DNA of 64,000 nt from Erythrobacter ani (GTDB lineage: Bacteria > Pseudomonadota > Alphaproteobacteria > Sphingomonadales > Sphingomonadaceae): positions 124,001-188,000 of the forward strand of contig NZ_JAGSPB010000002.1 of assembly GCF_019204025.1 (NCBI RefSeq). The letters run 5' to 3'. Both the position numbers and the translations under genes were made by a program. Shown in pieces: positions 49,441 to 61,643 of the stretch. Position 1 is the first letter of the stretch, and every line of letters begins with the position of its first letter. Under the pieces are notes generated by a model, which saw nothing but the letters and a program-made list of their open reading frames with translations, ran no database searches and was not told the origin of the DNA.

Positions 49441-51348
49441 TCATGTCGTAAGCGCCGTGATTGCAAAGGAGGCGGGCGCAATGGTCTGCCCCGTTTGTTC
49501 GAACAGCACCGGCTCTGATGAATAGTTGAACGCGAATTGATGCGTTGCCGTGCGGCGTATCCGAAGCCCTTTCGGCAGTACGGTCGTGGCAAGCCCGGTT
49601 TCATCGGACATGCGCTTTATCAACGCGGTCAAAAGCGGGCGGTCGGGCCAACCGCCACAATACCGATAATTCTCGTTCCTGAAGACGACGCCGCGTCCTG
49701 ATTTGAGCGCGAATTCGGGTACGAGCTCGCTCTCGATATGCTCAAGCCACCGCATGACCTCAAAACCGTCGCCTTCCTCGGCCACACCATCGCGGAGGCT
49801 TTCCACCCGAGCGATCGTCAGCGGGACAAGATCGCGCAAGCCTCCCGGTGCCAGCCCATCGGGAATGGAGAAGCTGTGCGTTTTGCTGCCGGTTCGAGGT
49901 CCGATCAGGACAGGACAGTCGAGCGCCGAAAGCCTTTTTACGAACCCGTCGGGCGCGATGGGCAGGGTAGGAACAAATACCATCTCGTATCCGTCCAGAG
50001 CGGCATCGGCGGCTACGATATCAACATCGAAGCCGAGCCGCCGAAGTGCCGAGTACCACCCGTAAACAAGCTCCAGATAGCGGAAGCTCCCGCCTTGAGG
50101 CTGGATGCCGCAAACCCACGCGGCCTCATATGAGAAAACAAGCGCTGCCGGGGCTTTCACTGTTTGCTGCGGGCCCAGCCTTTCGATCACGCGGGCTGCC
50201 TCGCGCACTTCGTCCGCCGCTTGGGCTTCCTCACCATCGGGTCGGAGCAATCCTGCATGCATCTGTTCCTGCGCGAACGGAGCTTGCCGCCAACGAAAAT
50301 AGCTGGTGAATTCGGCACCGTGCGCAAAGGCTTCCATCGTCCACAGCGCGACCATGCCGGGCAGCGGCGCGGGGTTGAAACGCGCCCAGTTCACCGGGCC
50401 GGGCTGCTGCTCCATGACGCCCCAGCGCCCGTTCGAGCATCCACGATACAGATCGTGATGGAACGCCGCGATGTCGGGATGGCCCTGGCGCATGTAGTCG
50501 CGCTTGTCGTCGCCATCGAACCAGAATTGCTCGAGGAAACCGAGCGGGTAACTGTCCCACGTCGCAAGATCGATATCGCGTCCGACATCATGGTGGTCGA
50601 ACTCGGTGAAGAACCCCATGAAGTTATGGGTAATGTCGCGGTTCGGCGATATTTTGCTCAGAATGTCGACCTGTTCGCGGTTGAAGCTAACCACTTCGTC
50701 TGAGGCGAACCTGCGGTAGTCGAGCCAGTGCGCAGGATTGGCTTCGGTCACGGTAAGGTTGGGCGGATCGACTTCTGCAAATGAGCGATATTCCATACTC
50801 CAGAAGACATTGCGCCACGTCTCGTTGAGCGCGTGCGGGGTCCCGTACCGGGCCTCCAGCCATGCGCGGAATCTCCCGGCCGCGGCGTCGGAGAAGCTCA
50901 AGACGGTGTCGTGACAACCATATTCGTTATCGGTCTGCCATGCGGCGATGGCAGGATGATCGCCATATCGCTCGGCCATGGCAACGGTGATCCGGCGGGC
51001 TTCCGCGCGGTATCCATTGTGCGAGAAACAGTAGTGTCGCCGAGAGCCGAAGCCGCGAGGCTGTCCCTGCTCGTCGATCGCGACCATGTCCGGCATCGTA
51101 TCGACCAGCCATTTTGGCGGCGTGGCAGTTGGGGTGCCCAAGATGATCTTCAGCCCGGCATTGCCAAGGGTATCGATGGCACGGTCGAGCCACTCCCAGT
51201 GCATCTGCCCTGATTCCGGTTCGATCCGGCTCCAAGCAAATTCCCCGATCCGCACGAGCGAGAGGCCCATGTCGGCCATTCGCCTTGCATCATCTTCCCA
51301 CATGTCCTCGGGCCAGTGTTCAGGGTAATAGCAGCAACCAAGCTTCAT
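49441..51348 (-). CDS. Glycoside hydrolase family 42 beta-galactosidase
   Basis: 635 residues from ATG 51348 (GAGGAAA site). GH42 features: GCCYYPEHWPEDMWEDDARRMADMGLSLVRIGEFAWSRIEP, acid/base Glu in AWQTDNEYGCHDT, nucleophile Glu in GVMEQQPGPVNW, followed by the trimerisation and beta domains. No signal peptide, so cytosolic. It probably cleaves beta-galactosides that enter by a transporter outside the window. First gene of a four-gene minus-strand run (GH42, Gfo/Idh, AKR, TauD). Confidence 0.93.
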   Translation of the reverse strand: MKLGCCYYPEHWPEDMWEDDARRMADMGLSLVRIGEFAWSRIEPESGQMHWEWLDRAIDTLGNAGLKIILGTPTATPPKWLVDTMPDMVAIDEQGQPRGFGSRRHYCFSHNGYRAEARRITVAMAERYGDHPAIAAWQTDNEYGCHDTVLSFSDAAAGRFRAWLEARYGTPHALNETWRNVFWSMEYRSFAEVDPPNLTVTEANPAHWLDYRRFASDEVVSFNREQVDILSKISPNRDITHNFMGFFTEFDHHDVGRDIDLATWDSYPLGFLEQFWFDGDDKRDYMRQGHPDIAAFHHDLYRGCSNGRWGVMEQQPGPVNWARFNPAPLPGMVALWTMEAFAHGAEFTSYFRWRQAPFAQEQMHAGLLRPDGEEAQAADEVREAARVIERLGPQQTVKAPAALVFSYEAAWVCGIQPQGGSFRYLELVYGWYSALRRLGFDVDIVAADAALDGYEMVFVPTLPIAPDGFVKRLSALDCPVLIGPRTGSKTHSFSIPDGLAPGGLRDLVPLTIARVESLRDGVAEEGDGFEVMRWLEHIESELVPEFALKSGRGVVFRNENYRYCGGWPDRPLLTALIKRMSDETGLATTVLPKGLRIRRTATHQFAFNYSSEPVLFEQTGQTIAPASFAITALTT

Positions 51349-51475
51349 GGCTTTCCTCGACGATGCGCTGGGGCGATAAGCCGTTTCGACATCGCGCGTT
51401 GCGATTGCAAGTGCATTCGGCTTGCCCCGGCCAGTCTTCGCCGGCGTCAATCATACGAAACTCAGGCCATTTACA

Positions 51476-51497
51476 GATATAAAAATATCTTTATATC
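51476..51497. promoter_or_regulatory. Near-perfect 22-bp palindrome before the methionine-cycle operon (putative SahR operator)
   Basis: GATATAAA at one end and TTTATATC at the other, with ATAT in the middle; 20 of 22 positions are self-complementary. It lies 9 bases before the ATG of the ArsR/methyltransferase regulator and between it and the divergent GH42 gene. Most likely the regulator's own operator. Confidence 0.75.
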
Positions 51498-51505
51498 CAT
51501 TTGGA

Positions 51506-52504
51506 ATGGCGATCGAGACGATATTCAAGGCTCTGGCAGATCCGACCCGGCTGCGTATCGCGCAGCTTCTCGGCACGATGGAACTGGCCGTCGGTGAATT
51601 GGCTCAGGTACTCGGCCAGAGTCAGCCACGTGTTTCGCGGCACGTTGGTATTCTGTGCGATGCGGGGCTTGCCGAACGTCGGCGCGAGGGAAGCTGGGTT
51701 TTCCTGCGCTCAACCAGCGGATCGGGCAGCAGCGACGCTATCGTTGCAGCCGTTGAGCGCCTGCTCGCCACAGCAGAGCGCGAGAACGCCGAATTTGCAG
51801 AGCTTTGCGAAGCCGACAGGCAGAAGCTTGCCGCGATCCGGAATTCGCGCGAGGAATCGGCAGAAGGATACTTCGCACGCCATGCCAGTGACTGGGATGA
51901 CTTGCGCGCGCTCCACAGTTCGGATGCACAGGTCGAGAAGAAGCTCGCCGAAGCGCTCGGTGATGCGCCGCTCGGTGCGGTGCTCGACATCGGTACCGGG
52001 ACAGGCAGGATGGCGGAATTTTTCGCCGACAAGGCCGAGCATGTGGTCGCCCTCGACAAGAACCTCGAAATGTTGCGCGTGGCCCGGGCAAAACTTCAGC
52101 ATCTCCCGACCGCGCAAATCGAGCTTGTGCAAGGCGATTTTTCCGACTTGCCGTTTCCCGCCGCCAGTTTCGACACCGTGTTGCTGCACCAGGTGCTGCA
52201 TTTTGCGCAGGATCCCGCGCTCCCGCTTTCCGAAGCGGCACGGGTGACGCGGGCGGGCGGGCGGATCGCGATCGTCGATTTTGCGAGCCATGACCGTGAG
52301 GAGTTGCGCACACGGCATCAGCATTCCCGGCTCGGCTTTTCCGACAGTCAGATGCGCGACCTGCTGCGCTCATCCGGATTCTCTGCCCGAGAGCCGGTCG
52401 CGCTGGAGGGTGGTGAGCTGATCGTCAAGATTTGGCTCGGGACACGCCGCAATCTTCCTGAAAGCCAGAATTCTACCACCCCTGCCAAAGAGCGATCCGC
52501 ATGA
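51506..52504 (+). CDS. sahR: ArsR-family regulator fused to a SAM-methyltransferase-like domain (SahR type)
   Basis: 332 residues from ATG 51506. Residues 1-75 are an ArsR winged helix (IFKALADPTRLRIAQLLGTMELAVGELAQVLGQSQPRVSRHVGILCDAGLAERRREGSWVFL). Residues 150-260 are a Rossmann methyltransferase-like domain (VLDIGTGTGRMAEFFADKAEHVVALDKNLEMLRVARAKL). SahR-type regulators, as I recall, sense S-adenosylhomocysteine and control methionine-cycle genes; the direct linkage to metF and metH here supports this. ATGA overlap with metF. Confidence 0.85.
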   Translation: MAIETIFKALADPTRLRIAQLLGTMELAVGELAQVLGQSQPRVSRHVGILCDAGLAERRREGSWVFLRSTSGSGSSDAIVAAVERLLATAERENAEFAELCEADRQKLAAIRNSREESAEGYFARHASDWDDLRALHSSDAQVEKKLAEALGDAPLGAVLDIGTGTGRMAEFFADKAEHVVALDKNLEMLRVARAKLQHLPTAQIELVQGDFSDLPFPAASFDTVLLHQVLHFAQDPALPLSEAARVTRAGGRIAIVDFASHDREELRTRHQHSRLGFSDSQMRDLLRSSGFSAREPVALEGGELIVKIWLGTRRNLPESQNSTTPAKERSA

Positions 52505-53430
52505 CGCCTACCCTCGATCAGCTACACGAAGCCCGCACTGCCGTGGACATACCGCTGTTTTCCGGATTGCCCGGCGATGTCGATGTCAGCTTTGAATTCT
52601 TCCCGCCGAAGTCGGAAAAGATGGAAGCGCAGCTTTGGGATGCGGTGCAGGAGCTTAAGCCGCTTTCGCCAAGCTTTGTTTCTGTCACATACGGAGCAGG
52701 GGGGTCCACACGCGAGCGGACCCATTCGACGGTTGCGCGGATCATCGCAGAGGCGCAGATACCGGCTGCTGCCCATCTGACCTGCGTGGGCGCGTCGAAA
52801 GACGAGATTCGCGAAGTCGCCGAACAGTATTGGGCAGCCGGTGTCCGCCACATCGTCGCGCTGCGGGGTGATGCGGGCGAGCCAGGTGCGCCTTTCACAC
52901 CGCATCCGGATGGCTATGAGAGCGCCGCTGCGCTCGTGGCGGGATTGAAGGACATCGCTGATTTCGAAATCTCAGTCGCCGCCTATCCGGAGACGCACCC
53001 GGATGCCGATTGCCCGCAGGCTGATCTCGATAACCTCAAGCGGAAGCTGGACGCAGGCGCGACCCGCGCGATCACCCAGTTCTTCTTCTCGCCGGACAAA
53101 TTCTTCGCGTTCCGCGATCGATTGGCGTCCGCAGGGATTGCGGCACCCGTCGTCCCTGGCATCCTGCCGGTCACCAATGTCGCGCAAGCTCGCAAATTTG
53201 CAGGCGCGTGCGGCGCAGAAATCCCGGCCTGGATGGACGGGCTGTTCGATGGTCTCGATGAGAAGCCCGACGCGCGCAAGCTGGTTGCCGCAACCGTCGC
53301 AGCAGAGCTGTGCCGCCGTCTCTATGCAGGCGGTGTGCGCGACCTGCACTTTTACACCCTCAACCGCTCCGAGCTGGCCTATGCTATCTGCCACATGCTC
53401 GGCAAACGTCCGCTCGGAGAGCGATCGTGA
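52501..53430 (+). CDS. metF: 5,10-methylenetetrahydrofolate reductase MetF
   Basis: 309 residues. VSFEFFPPKSEKMEAQLWDAV, the FAD-binding-barrel start with the catalytic Glu, then SVTYGAGGSTRERT, HLTCVGAS, VALRGDAGEPG, and QFFFSPDKFF ... VVPGILPVTN. It makes 5-methyl-THF, the methyl donor for MetH encoded directly downstream. GTGA overlap with the next gene. Confidence 0.96.
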   Translation: MTPTLDQLHEARTAVDIPLFSGLPGDVDVSFEFFPPKSEKMEAQLWDAVQELKPLSPSFVSVTYGAGGSTRERTHSTVARIIAEAQIPAAAHLTCVGASKDEIREVAEQYWAAGVRHIVALRGDAGEPGAPFTPHPDGYESAAALVAGLKDIADFEISVAAYPETHPDADCPQADLDNLKRKLDAGATRAITQFFFSPDKFFAFRDRLASAGIAAPVVPGILPVTNVAQARKFAGACGAEIPAWMDGLFDGLDEKPDARKLVAATVAAELCRRLYAGGVRDLHFYTLNRSELAYAICHMLGKRPLGERS

Positions 53431-54472
53431 GCGCACGTGAAAGCTTGCAGGCTGCAGCAGCCGAGCGGGTCCTGATCTTCGATGGCGCGTTTGGAACGCA
53501 GATCCAGAACCGCAAGCTCACCGAAGAGGACTATGCCGGCGATCTGGGACTGAAGGCCGACCAGAAAGGCAACAACGATATCCTCGCCCTGACCCGGCCC
53601 GACGTGATCGAGGACATTACGCGCGCCTATCTCGATTCCGGCTCCGATGTCATCTCCACCAACACGTTCTCCGCCAATCGTATCAGTCAGGCGGATTATG
53701 CCGCGGAGGATCAGGTCGCAGCGATCAACATCGCCAGCGGGAAGATCGCGCGCTCGCTCGCCGATGAATACGCGGCGAAGGATGGCAAACCGCGCTTCGT
53801 TGCGGGCGCAATCGGCCCGACCAACAAGACACTGTCGCTCAGCCCGGACGTCGAGGATCCAGGATACCGCGAAATCGACTTCGATGAGCTAACCGCTGTT
53901 TACAAGGAACAGGCCGCCGCCCTGATCGAAGGCGGCTGCGATTTCATCCTGATCGAAACGGTGTTCGATACTCTCAATGCAAAGGCTGGGATCATGGCAG
54001 TCAAACAGCTGGAAAGCGATTTGGGCCGGGACATTCCGGTGATGATCTCGATGACGCTCACCGATCTCTCGGGCCGGAACCTGTCGGGCCATACGGTCGA
54101 GGCGTTCTGGTACGCGGTGCGTCACGCAAACCCTGTTACCATCGGCCTTAATTGCAGCTTTGGCGCGGACCAATTGCGCCCGCATGTGCAATCGCTTTCG
54201 AGCATCGCCGACACGCTGCTGATGGCCTATCCGAATGCAGGCCTTCCCAATGAGCTGGGCGAATATGACGAAATGCCGGAAACGACCGCTGGGCTTGTCG
54301 GGCAATGGGCGCAGAACGGCCAGGCCAATATCCTTGGTGGCTGCTGCGGCTCCAGCCCCGCGCATATCAAGGCGATTGCCGATGCGGTCGAAGGATTGCC
54401 GCCGCGCGCGGTCCCCGAACCCTCAGCGATGATGCGGCTTGCTGGTCTTGAACCGTTTGTGGTGGCGGCCTG

Positions 54473-54473
<1 letters not shown>
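53427..54473 (+). CDS. metH: Methionine synthase, homocysteine-binding subunit (split MetH, N-terminal part)
   Basis: 348 residues from GTG 53427. The homocysteine S-methyltransferase barrel: [53 protein letters not shown], and zinc ligands in [14 protein letters not shown] and [15 protein letters not shown]. In most bacteria this is the N-terminal module of a single MetH of about 1,200 residues; here it is a separate protein. Stop and next start share TGATG. Confidence 0.93.
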
Positions 54474-57103
<2,630 letters not shown>

Positions 57104-57134
57104 TCCCAAGCGGGTTAACGTCAATGGTGGGGAA

Positions 57135-58322
57135 ATGATCAAACGCCTGTTCGCCGCGCTGTTGGTGCTGACCCCGATGTCAATTCAAGCCCATGAACCC
57201 GTGCCCGCAACAATTGTCGTCGCTTTCGACCGGGACACTATCACGCCGCTCATCGTCGAAGGGATTGCCGACCGCGCGACGGGGCGCGAGGTCGAGCCCA
57301 ACGATCCGGTGCGCATCGCGAGCATTTCGAAACTCATCATGGCGCTCGCGACCCTGCGGCTGGTGGACGAAGGCAAGGTCGCACTGGACGCGGATGTCTC
57401 GGACTATCTCGGCTGGCAGGTGCGTTCGCCCGGCTTCCCCGATGCTGCGGTAACGCTGGCACAGCTGCTCTCGCACCGCGCGGGCCTGCGCGACACCGCA
57501 GGATATGTCATTCCGCTGGGTGAAAGCCTGGAGGCGAAGCTGGCGGAGCCCGAGGCGTGGTTCGCAGATGCACCGCCCGGAGAGGCACCGTTCGAATACG
57601 CGAATCTCGGCTCGCCAGTGGTCGCGACTGCGCTCGAAGCGGCGACGGGCGAAAGCTATGACGCGATCGTGGAGCGCACGGTCTTCGCGCCCTTGGGGGC
57701 CGAGGGATGCCTCAACTGGATCGGGTGCAGTGAAGAACAGGTGGCGCGCGCCGTGGTGCTTTACCGCGATACGGGCGAGATTGCGCGCGATGACCCGGCG
57801 GATGTGCCGCCCAACTGCACGATCCCCGTGGCTGGGGGTACAGAGTGCTCGTTGGATGGCTATGTTCCGGGAACCAATGCCTCGATCTTTTCTCCGCAGG
57901 GCGGCGTGCGGATAGGGATGATGGACCTTGCGAAGATCGGACAGCAATTCCTGCAGTCGGTCGACGACAATTTCCTGACGGAGAAAAGCACATGGGCGCT
58001 GTTCTCGTCGATTTTTCTCAAGCACGAGGATCAGTCATTCTTCTGTTCCTATGGCCTGGCCCTGCAATCCATCGATAACTCGAACGGCAGGTGCGAGGAC
58101 AATCTGTTTCCCGATGGTCGCATTCGCATCGGTCATGCAGGAGAGGCCTATGGGCTGCGTTCGGGACTATGGATGGATGTGCGCGCCGGTAATGGTATCG
58201 CCTACTTCACCACCGCCGTCCCGCCGCGCCAGTCGGCCGAGGACGAGGGCGGTTTCGACCCGCGTGAAATCGCGCTCATGGCCCGTGCGGAGGCGCTTCT
58301 GAACCAGCAATCGAGCGACTGA
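57135..58322 (+). CDS. Secreted serine hydrolase (beta-lactamase/class C-like)
   Basis: 395 residues with a signal peptide (MIKRLFAALLVLTPMSIQA). Active-site S-x-x-K is SISK in VRIASISKLIMALATL. Tyr motif is YANLGSP, and a third motif HAGEAYG stands in place of KTG/HTG. LSHRAGLRDTAGY is typical of the beta-lactamase-related serine hydrolases (Pfam Beta-lactamase). Likely a periplasmic esterase or peptidase; true beta-lactamase activity is not implied. Alone between metH and the glycine riboswitch. Confidence 0.88.
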   Translation: MIKRLFAALLVLTPMSIQAHEPVPATIVVAFDRDTITPLIVEGIADRATGREVEPNDPVRIASISKLIMALATLRLVDEGKVALDADVSDYLGWQVRSPGFPDAAVTLAQLLSHRAGLRDTAGYVIPLGESLEAKLAEPEAWFADAPPGEAPFEYANLGSPVVATALEAATGESYDAIVERTVFAPLGAEGCLNWIGCSEEQVARAVVLYRDTGEIARDDPADVPPNCTIPVAGGTECSLDGYVPGTNASIFSPQGGVRIGMMDLAKIGQQFLQSVDDNFLTEKSTWALFSSIFLKHEDQSFFCSYGLALQSIDNSNGRCEDNLFPDGRIRIGHAGEAYGLRSGLWMDVRAGNGIAYFTTAVPPRQSAEDEGGFDPREIALMARAEALLNQQSSD

Positions 58323-58430
58323 GCGCACGAAAGTTTCGCGTTTTCCCGGAATTTCGCGAAGGGTGATTGACGCCGGTCTTCGCATACGCAACATGAGCAA
58401 TGCCTGCCGGGAGCGATTCCGGCGTCTTTC

Positions 58431-58632
58431 GCGGGAGAGACTGGCCCGGTTCAGATCGGGATCGGCGCCGAAGGAGCAACCGCCCCGGAAACTCTCAGGC
58501 AAACGGACCGCGAACAGGCACAGGCACTCTGGAAAGCGTGTCGGCGGATCACCGCAGGCACCACCGAAGGGGAGGCTGTGCACGCCGTCCGGTACGCGCA
58601 GCTGAAGCTCTCAGGTTTCCCGACAGAGGGGG
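58431..58632 (+). promoter_or_regulatory. Tandem glycine riboswitch of the gcv operon
   Basis: The first aptamer (about 58431-58512) shows GGGAGAGA ... GCGCCGAAGGAGCAA ... GAAACTCTCAGGCAAACGGACCG. The second (about 58525-58632) shows CACCGAAGGGGAGGC ... GCTGAAGCTCTCAGG ... GACAGAGGGGG. These are the conserved cores of the two glycine-binding units. Glycine binding should turn on glycine cleavage. The 5' region 58323-58430 contains the promoter, which I cannot pinpoint. Confidence 0.9.
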
Positions 58633-58634
58633 CA

Positions 58635-58660
58635 GGAACGACGCACCGGTTCGGAGCGTT
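58635..58660 (+). promoter_or_regulatory. Possible EcfG-type promoter between riboswitch and gcvT
   Basis: GGAAC (58635-58639), exactly 17 bases, then CGTT (58657-58660): a full consensus match. Transcription would start near 58667, 20 bases before gcvT, and thus bypass the riboswitch. Confidence 0.4.
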
Positions 58661-58686
58661 GCAATGCCTGTTCGGGGACCGAGATT

Positions 58687-59832
58687 TTGAGCGACGACAC
58701 ACCACACGACGAAACGCCGCTGGATACGCTCCCGCTGGATAGCTGGCACCGTGCGCAGGGCGCGCGGATGGTCCCGTTCGCAGGCTATGAAATGCCGATC
58801 CAGTACACCGGTCCGTCCGGGGGCATCGTCGCCGAACATAACTGGACCCGCGAAAGCGCCAGCCTGTTCGATGTGTCGCATATGGGCCAACTTACGCTCA
58901 AGGGTGACCATGCCGCGCATGAGCTCGAAAAGCTGCTTCCCGGCGCCATATCGAATCTCAAACCGGGCAAGATGCGTTATTCGCTGCTGCTCACCGAAGC
59001 GGGCGGTGTGATCGATGACCTGATGGTCACCAACACGGGACCGCACCTCGCGCTAGTGGTGAATGGCGCATGCAAGTGGGACGATATCGCCCACCTGCGC
59101 GAGCATCTGCCCGACGACATAACGCTCACCCATTTCGATGATTTCGCGCTGCTTGCGCTGCAAGGCCCGAAGGCGGGTGAAGTGCTGGAGAGCATTATCC
59201 CTGGCACGGGCGAGCTTACCTTCATGACCGCCGGGCTGTTTGAATGGGACGGCGCGCATCTTTGGGTGAGCCGCGCGGGCTATACTGGCGAGGACGGGTT
59301 TGAGATCTCTGTCCACGAAGGCCGCGCCGAAGACCTCGCCAATGCCCTCGTTGCCGATGAGCGGGTGAAGCCTGCAGGGCTGGGCGCACGGGACAGTTTG
59401 CGTCTCGAAGCCGGTCTGCCGCTTTACGGACACGACCTTGACCAGAATATCGACCCGGTCAGCGCCGACCTGTCTTTTGCCCTATCGAAGAAGCGCCGCA
59501 GCGAGGGCGGCTTTTTCGGGCACAAGGCGATCGCGGCGCGGCTCGCCGAAGCCGAAGGCGGCACGCTTGCGAAAAAGCGCGTCGGATTGCTGCTCGATGG
59601 CCGCATGCCTGCGCGCGAAGGGGCCGATGTTTTTGCGGGCGACCAGAAGATTGGAACCGTCACCAGCGGCGGGTTTTCGCCGACGCTCGGGCGCCCGGTT
59701 GCCATGGGCTATGTCGACGCGCTGCACGCCGCGGATGGCACCGCGCTCGAATGCGAAGTGCGCGGAAAGCGCCTGCCTGCCACAGTTTCACCCATGCCGT
59801 TTGTCCCGCACCGCTATTTTCGAGGGAGCTGA
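58687..59832 (+). CDS. gcvT: Aminomethyltransferase GcvT (T protein)
   Basis: 381 residues from TTG 58687, with GGGGA about 10 bases upstream. GcvT releases ammonia and passes the methylene group from the lipoyl arm to THF. Seen: [88 protein letters not shown], and [19 protein letters not shown]. First gene of gcvT-gcvH-gcvPA-gcvPB. Confidence 0.96.
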   Translation: MSDDTPHDETPLDTLPLDSWHRAQGARMVPFAGYEMPIQYTGPSGGIVAEHNWTRESASLFDVSHMGQLTLKGDHAAHELEKLLPGAISNLKPGKMRYSLLLTEAGGVIDDLMVTNTGPHLALVVNGACKWDDIAHLREHLPDDITLTHFDDFALLALQGPKAGEVLESIIPGTGELTFMTAGLFEWDGAHLWVSRAGYTGEDGFEISVHEGRAEDLANALVADERVKPAGLGARDSLRLEAGLPLYGHDLDQNIDPVSADLSFALSKKRRSEGGFFGHKAIAARLAEAEGGTLAKKRVGLLLDGRMPAREGADVFAGDQKIGTVTSGGFSPTLGRPVAMGYVDALHAADGTALECEVRGKRLPATVSPMPFVPHRYFRGS

Positions 59833-59837
59833 TACCT

Positions 59838-60209
59838 ATGCCGCGTTATTTCACCGATGAACACGAATGGATCGATGTCGAAGGCGATAGTGCCACGGTC
59901 GGCATCACCGACTACGCGCAGGAGCAGCTGGGCGACATCGTCTTCGTTGAACTGCCCGATGTCGGCGCTGTGATCGACAAGGGCAAAGACGCCGCCGTCG
60001 TCGAAAGTGTGAAAGCGGCAAGTGACGTCTACGCCCCGATCAGCGGCGAGATCACCGAAACCAATTCGTCGCTCGAAGATGACCCGGCGCTCGTCAATTC
60101 CTCGCCCGAGGAAGATGGCTGGTTCTTCCGCCTCACGATTTCCGACACGTCCGAGCTCGAAGGCCTGATGGACGACAAAGCCTACAAGACCTTCGTCGAA
60201 AGTCTCTGA
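59838..60209 (+). CDS. gcvH: Glycine cleavage system H protein GcvH
   Basis: 123 residues from ATG 59838 (GAGGGAG site); the frame stays open upstream inside gcvT. Lipoylated Lys is K59 in [16 protein letters not shown]; the start [37 protein letters not shown] is typical. Shuttles the aminomethyl group between P and T proteins. Confidence 0.97.
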   Translation: MPRYFTDEHEWIDVEGDSATVGITDYAQEQLGDIVFVELPDVGAVIDKGKDAAVVESVKAASDVYAPISGEITETNSSLEDDPALVNSSPEEDGWFFRLTISDTSELEGLMDDKAYKTFVESL

Positions 60210-60251
60210 CCGTCCAGCCGACGCCGCACCTGCCAAAAGGCCGATAATCCC

Positions 60252-61643
60252 ATGCGTTACCTCCCTCTCACCGATACCGATCGCGCCGACATGCTGGCCA
60301 AGATTGGCGCTTCATCGATAGATGATCTGTTCGTCGACGTCCCTGCGGTCGCGCAGCTCGACGGGCCGATCCATGACCTGCCGATGCATGCGAGCGAAAT
60401 GGCGGTCGAGCGGCACATGAAATCGCGCGCGGGCAAAAATCTTGCGGCAGGCGACGCGCCGTTTTTCCTGGGAGCGGGCGCGTACCGTCATCATGTGCCT
60501 GCGAGTGTCGATACGGTGATCCAGCGTGGGGAATTCCTCACCGCGTACACGCCGTATCAGCCCGAAATCGCGCAGGGCACGCTACAGATGCTGTTCGAAT
60601 TTCAGACGCAGGTCGCGCGTCTGTACGGCTGTGCTGTCGCGAATGCCTCGCTCTATGATGGATCGACCGCGTGCTGGGAAGCGGTGGCGATGGCGACGCG
60701 CCTGACCCGTCGCAAGCGGGCGGTGCTGTCCGGCGCGCTGCACCCGCATTATGCGCAGGTCGTGAAAACGATGGCGCAGTTCACCGGCGATGATATCGCC
60801 GACGCGCAGCCCGCGATCCAGACCGAACCCGATCTCGAAGGGCTCATCAGCCGGATCGATGAGGAAACCGCCTGCGTCGTAGTGCAGTATCCCGACATTC
60901 TCGGTCGGATCAGCGATCTATCCAAGGTAGCCGAAGCCGCGCATGCCAAGGGCGCGCTGCTTGTGGCCGTCAATACCGAACCGGTGGCTCTCGGCGCGAT
61001 CAAGTCACCGGGCGAACTAGGCGCGGACATCGTCGTTGGGGAGGGCCAGTCGATTGGCGTCGGCCTGCAATTCGGCGGCCCATATCTCGGCCTGTTCGCC
61101 GTGCGCGATCCCAAGCATGTGCGCCAGATGCCGGGGCGGCTATGCGGTGAGACCACCGATGCCGAGGGCAAGCGCGGTTTCGTGCTCACCCTGTCGACCC
61201 GCGAACAGCATATCCGCCGCGAAAAGGCGACGTCGAACATCTGCACCAATAGCGGGCTGTGCGCTCTCGCATTCAGCGTCCACATGACCTTGCTCGGGGA
61301 AAAGGGCATACGCGAGCTCGCGGCGGAGAACCATCGCCTCGCATGCCTGACTGCTGATCGACTGGAGCGGGTGCCCGGCGTAACCTTGCTCAACAATGCG
61401 TTCTTCAACGAATTCACGGTTATGCTCGATGGCAAACCTGCACGCGAGGTCGTCCGCGATCTGGCCGACCGCGGCGTGCTTGGCGGAGTGTCGCTCGGAC
61501 GGCTTTATCCCGGGGTCCAGGCTCTCGAGAATGCGCTGCTTGTCGCGGTGACCGAGACAACGACCGAAGAAGACATCGACCGTCTGGCCACCGAATTGCA
61601 CGATGTGCTGGCCGCGGCGCAGGCGAAGGAGCCAGCCCAATGA
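60252..61643 (+). CDS. gcvPA: Glycine dehydrogenase (decarboxylating) subunit 1, GcvPA
   Basis: 463 residues of the two-subunit P protein. [74 protein letters not shown] is the family hallmark; also [37 protein letters not shown]. This subunit lacks the PLP lysine and pairs with GcvPB. ATGA overlap with gcvPB. Confidence 0.96.
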   Translation: MRYLPLTDTDRADMLAKIGASSIDDLFVDVPAVAQLDGPIHDLPMHASEMAVERHMKSRAGKNLAAGDAPFFLGAGAYRHHVPASVDTVIQRGEFLTAYTPYQPEIAQGTLQMLFEFQTQVARLYGCAVANASLYDGSTACWEAVAMATRLTRRKRAVLSGALHPHYAQVVKTMAQFTGDDIADAQPAIQTEPDLEGLISRIDEETACVVVQYPDILGRISDLSKVAEAAHAKGALLVAVNTEPVALGAIKSPGELGADIVVGEGQSIGVGLQFGGPYLGLFAVRDPKHVRQMPGRLCGETTDAEGKRGFVLTLSTREQHIRREKATSNICTNSGLCALAFSVHMTLLGEKGIRELAAENHRLACLTADRLERVPGVTLLNNAFFNEFTVMLDGKPAREVVRDLADRGVLGGVSLGRLYPGVQALENALLVAVTETTTEEDIDRLATELHDVLAAAQAKEPAQ

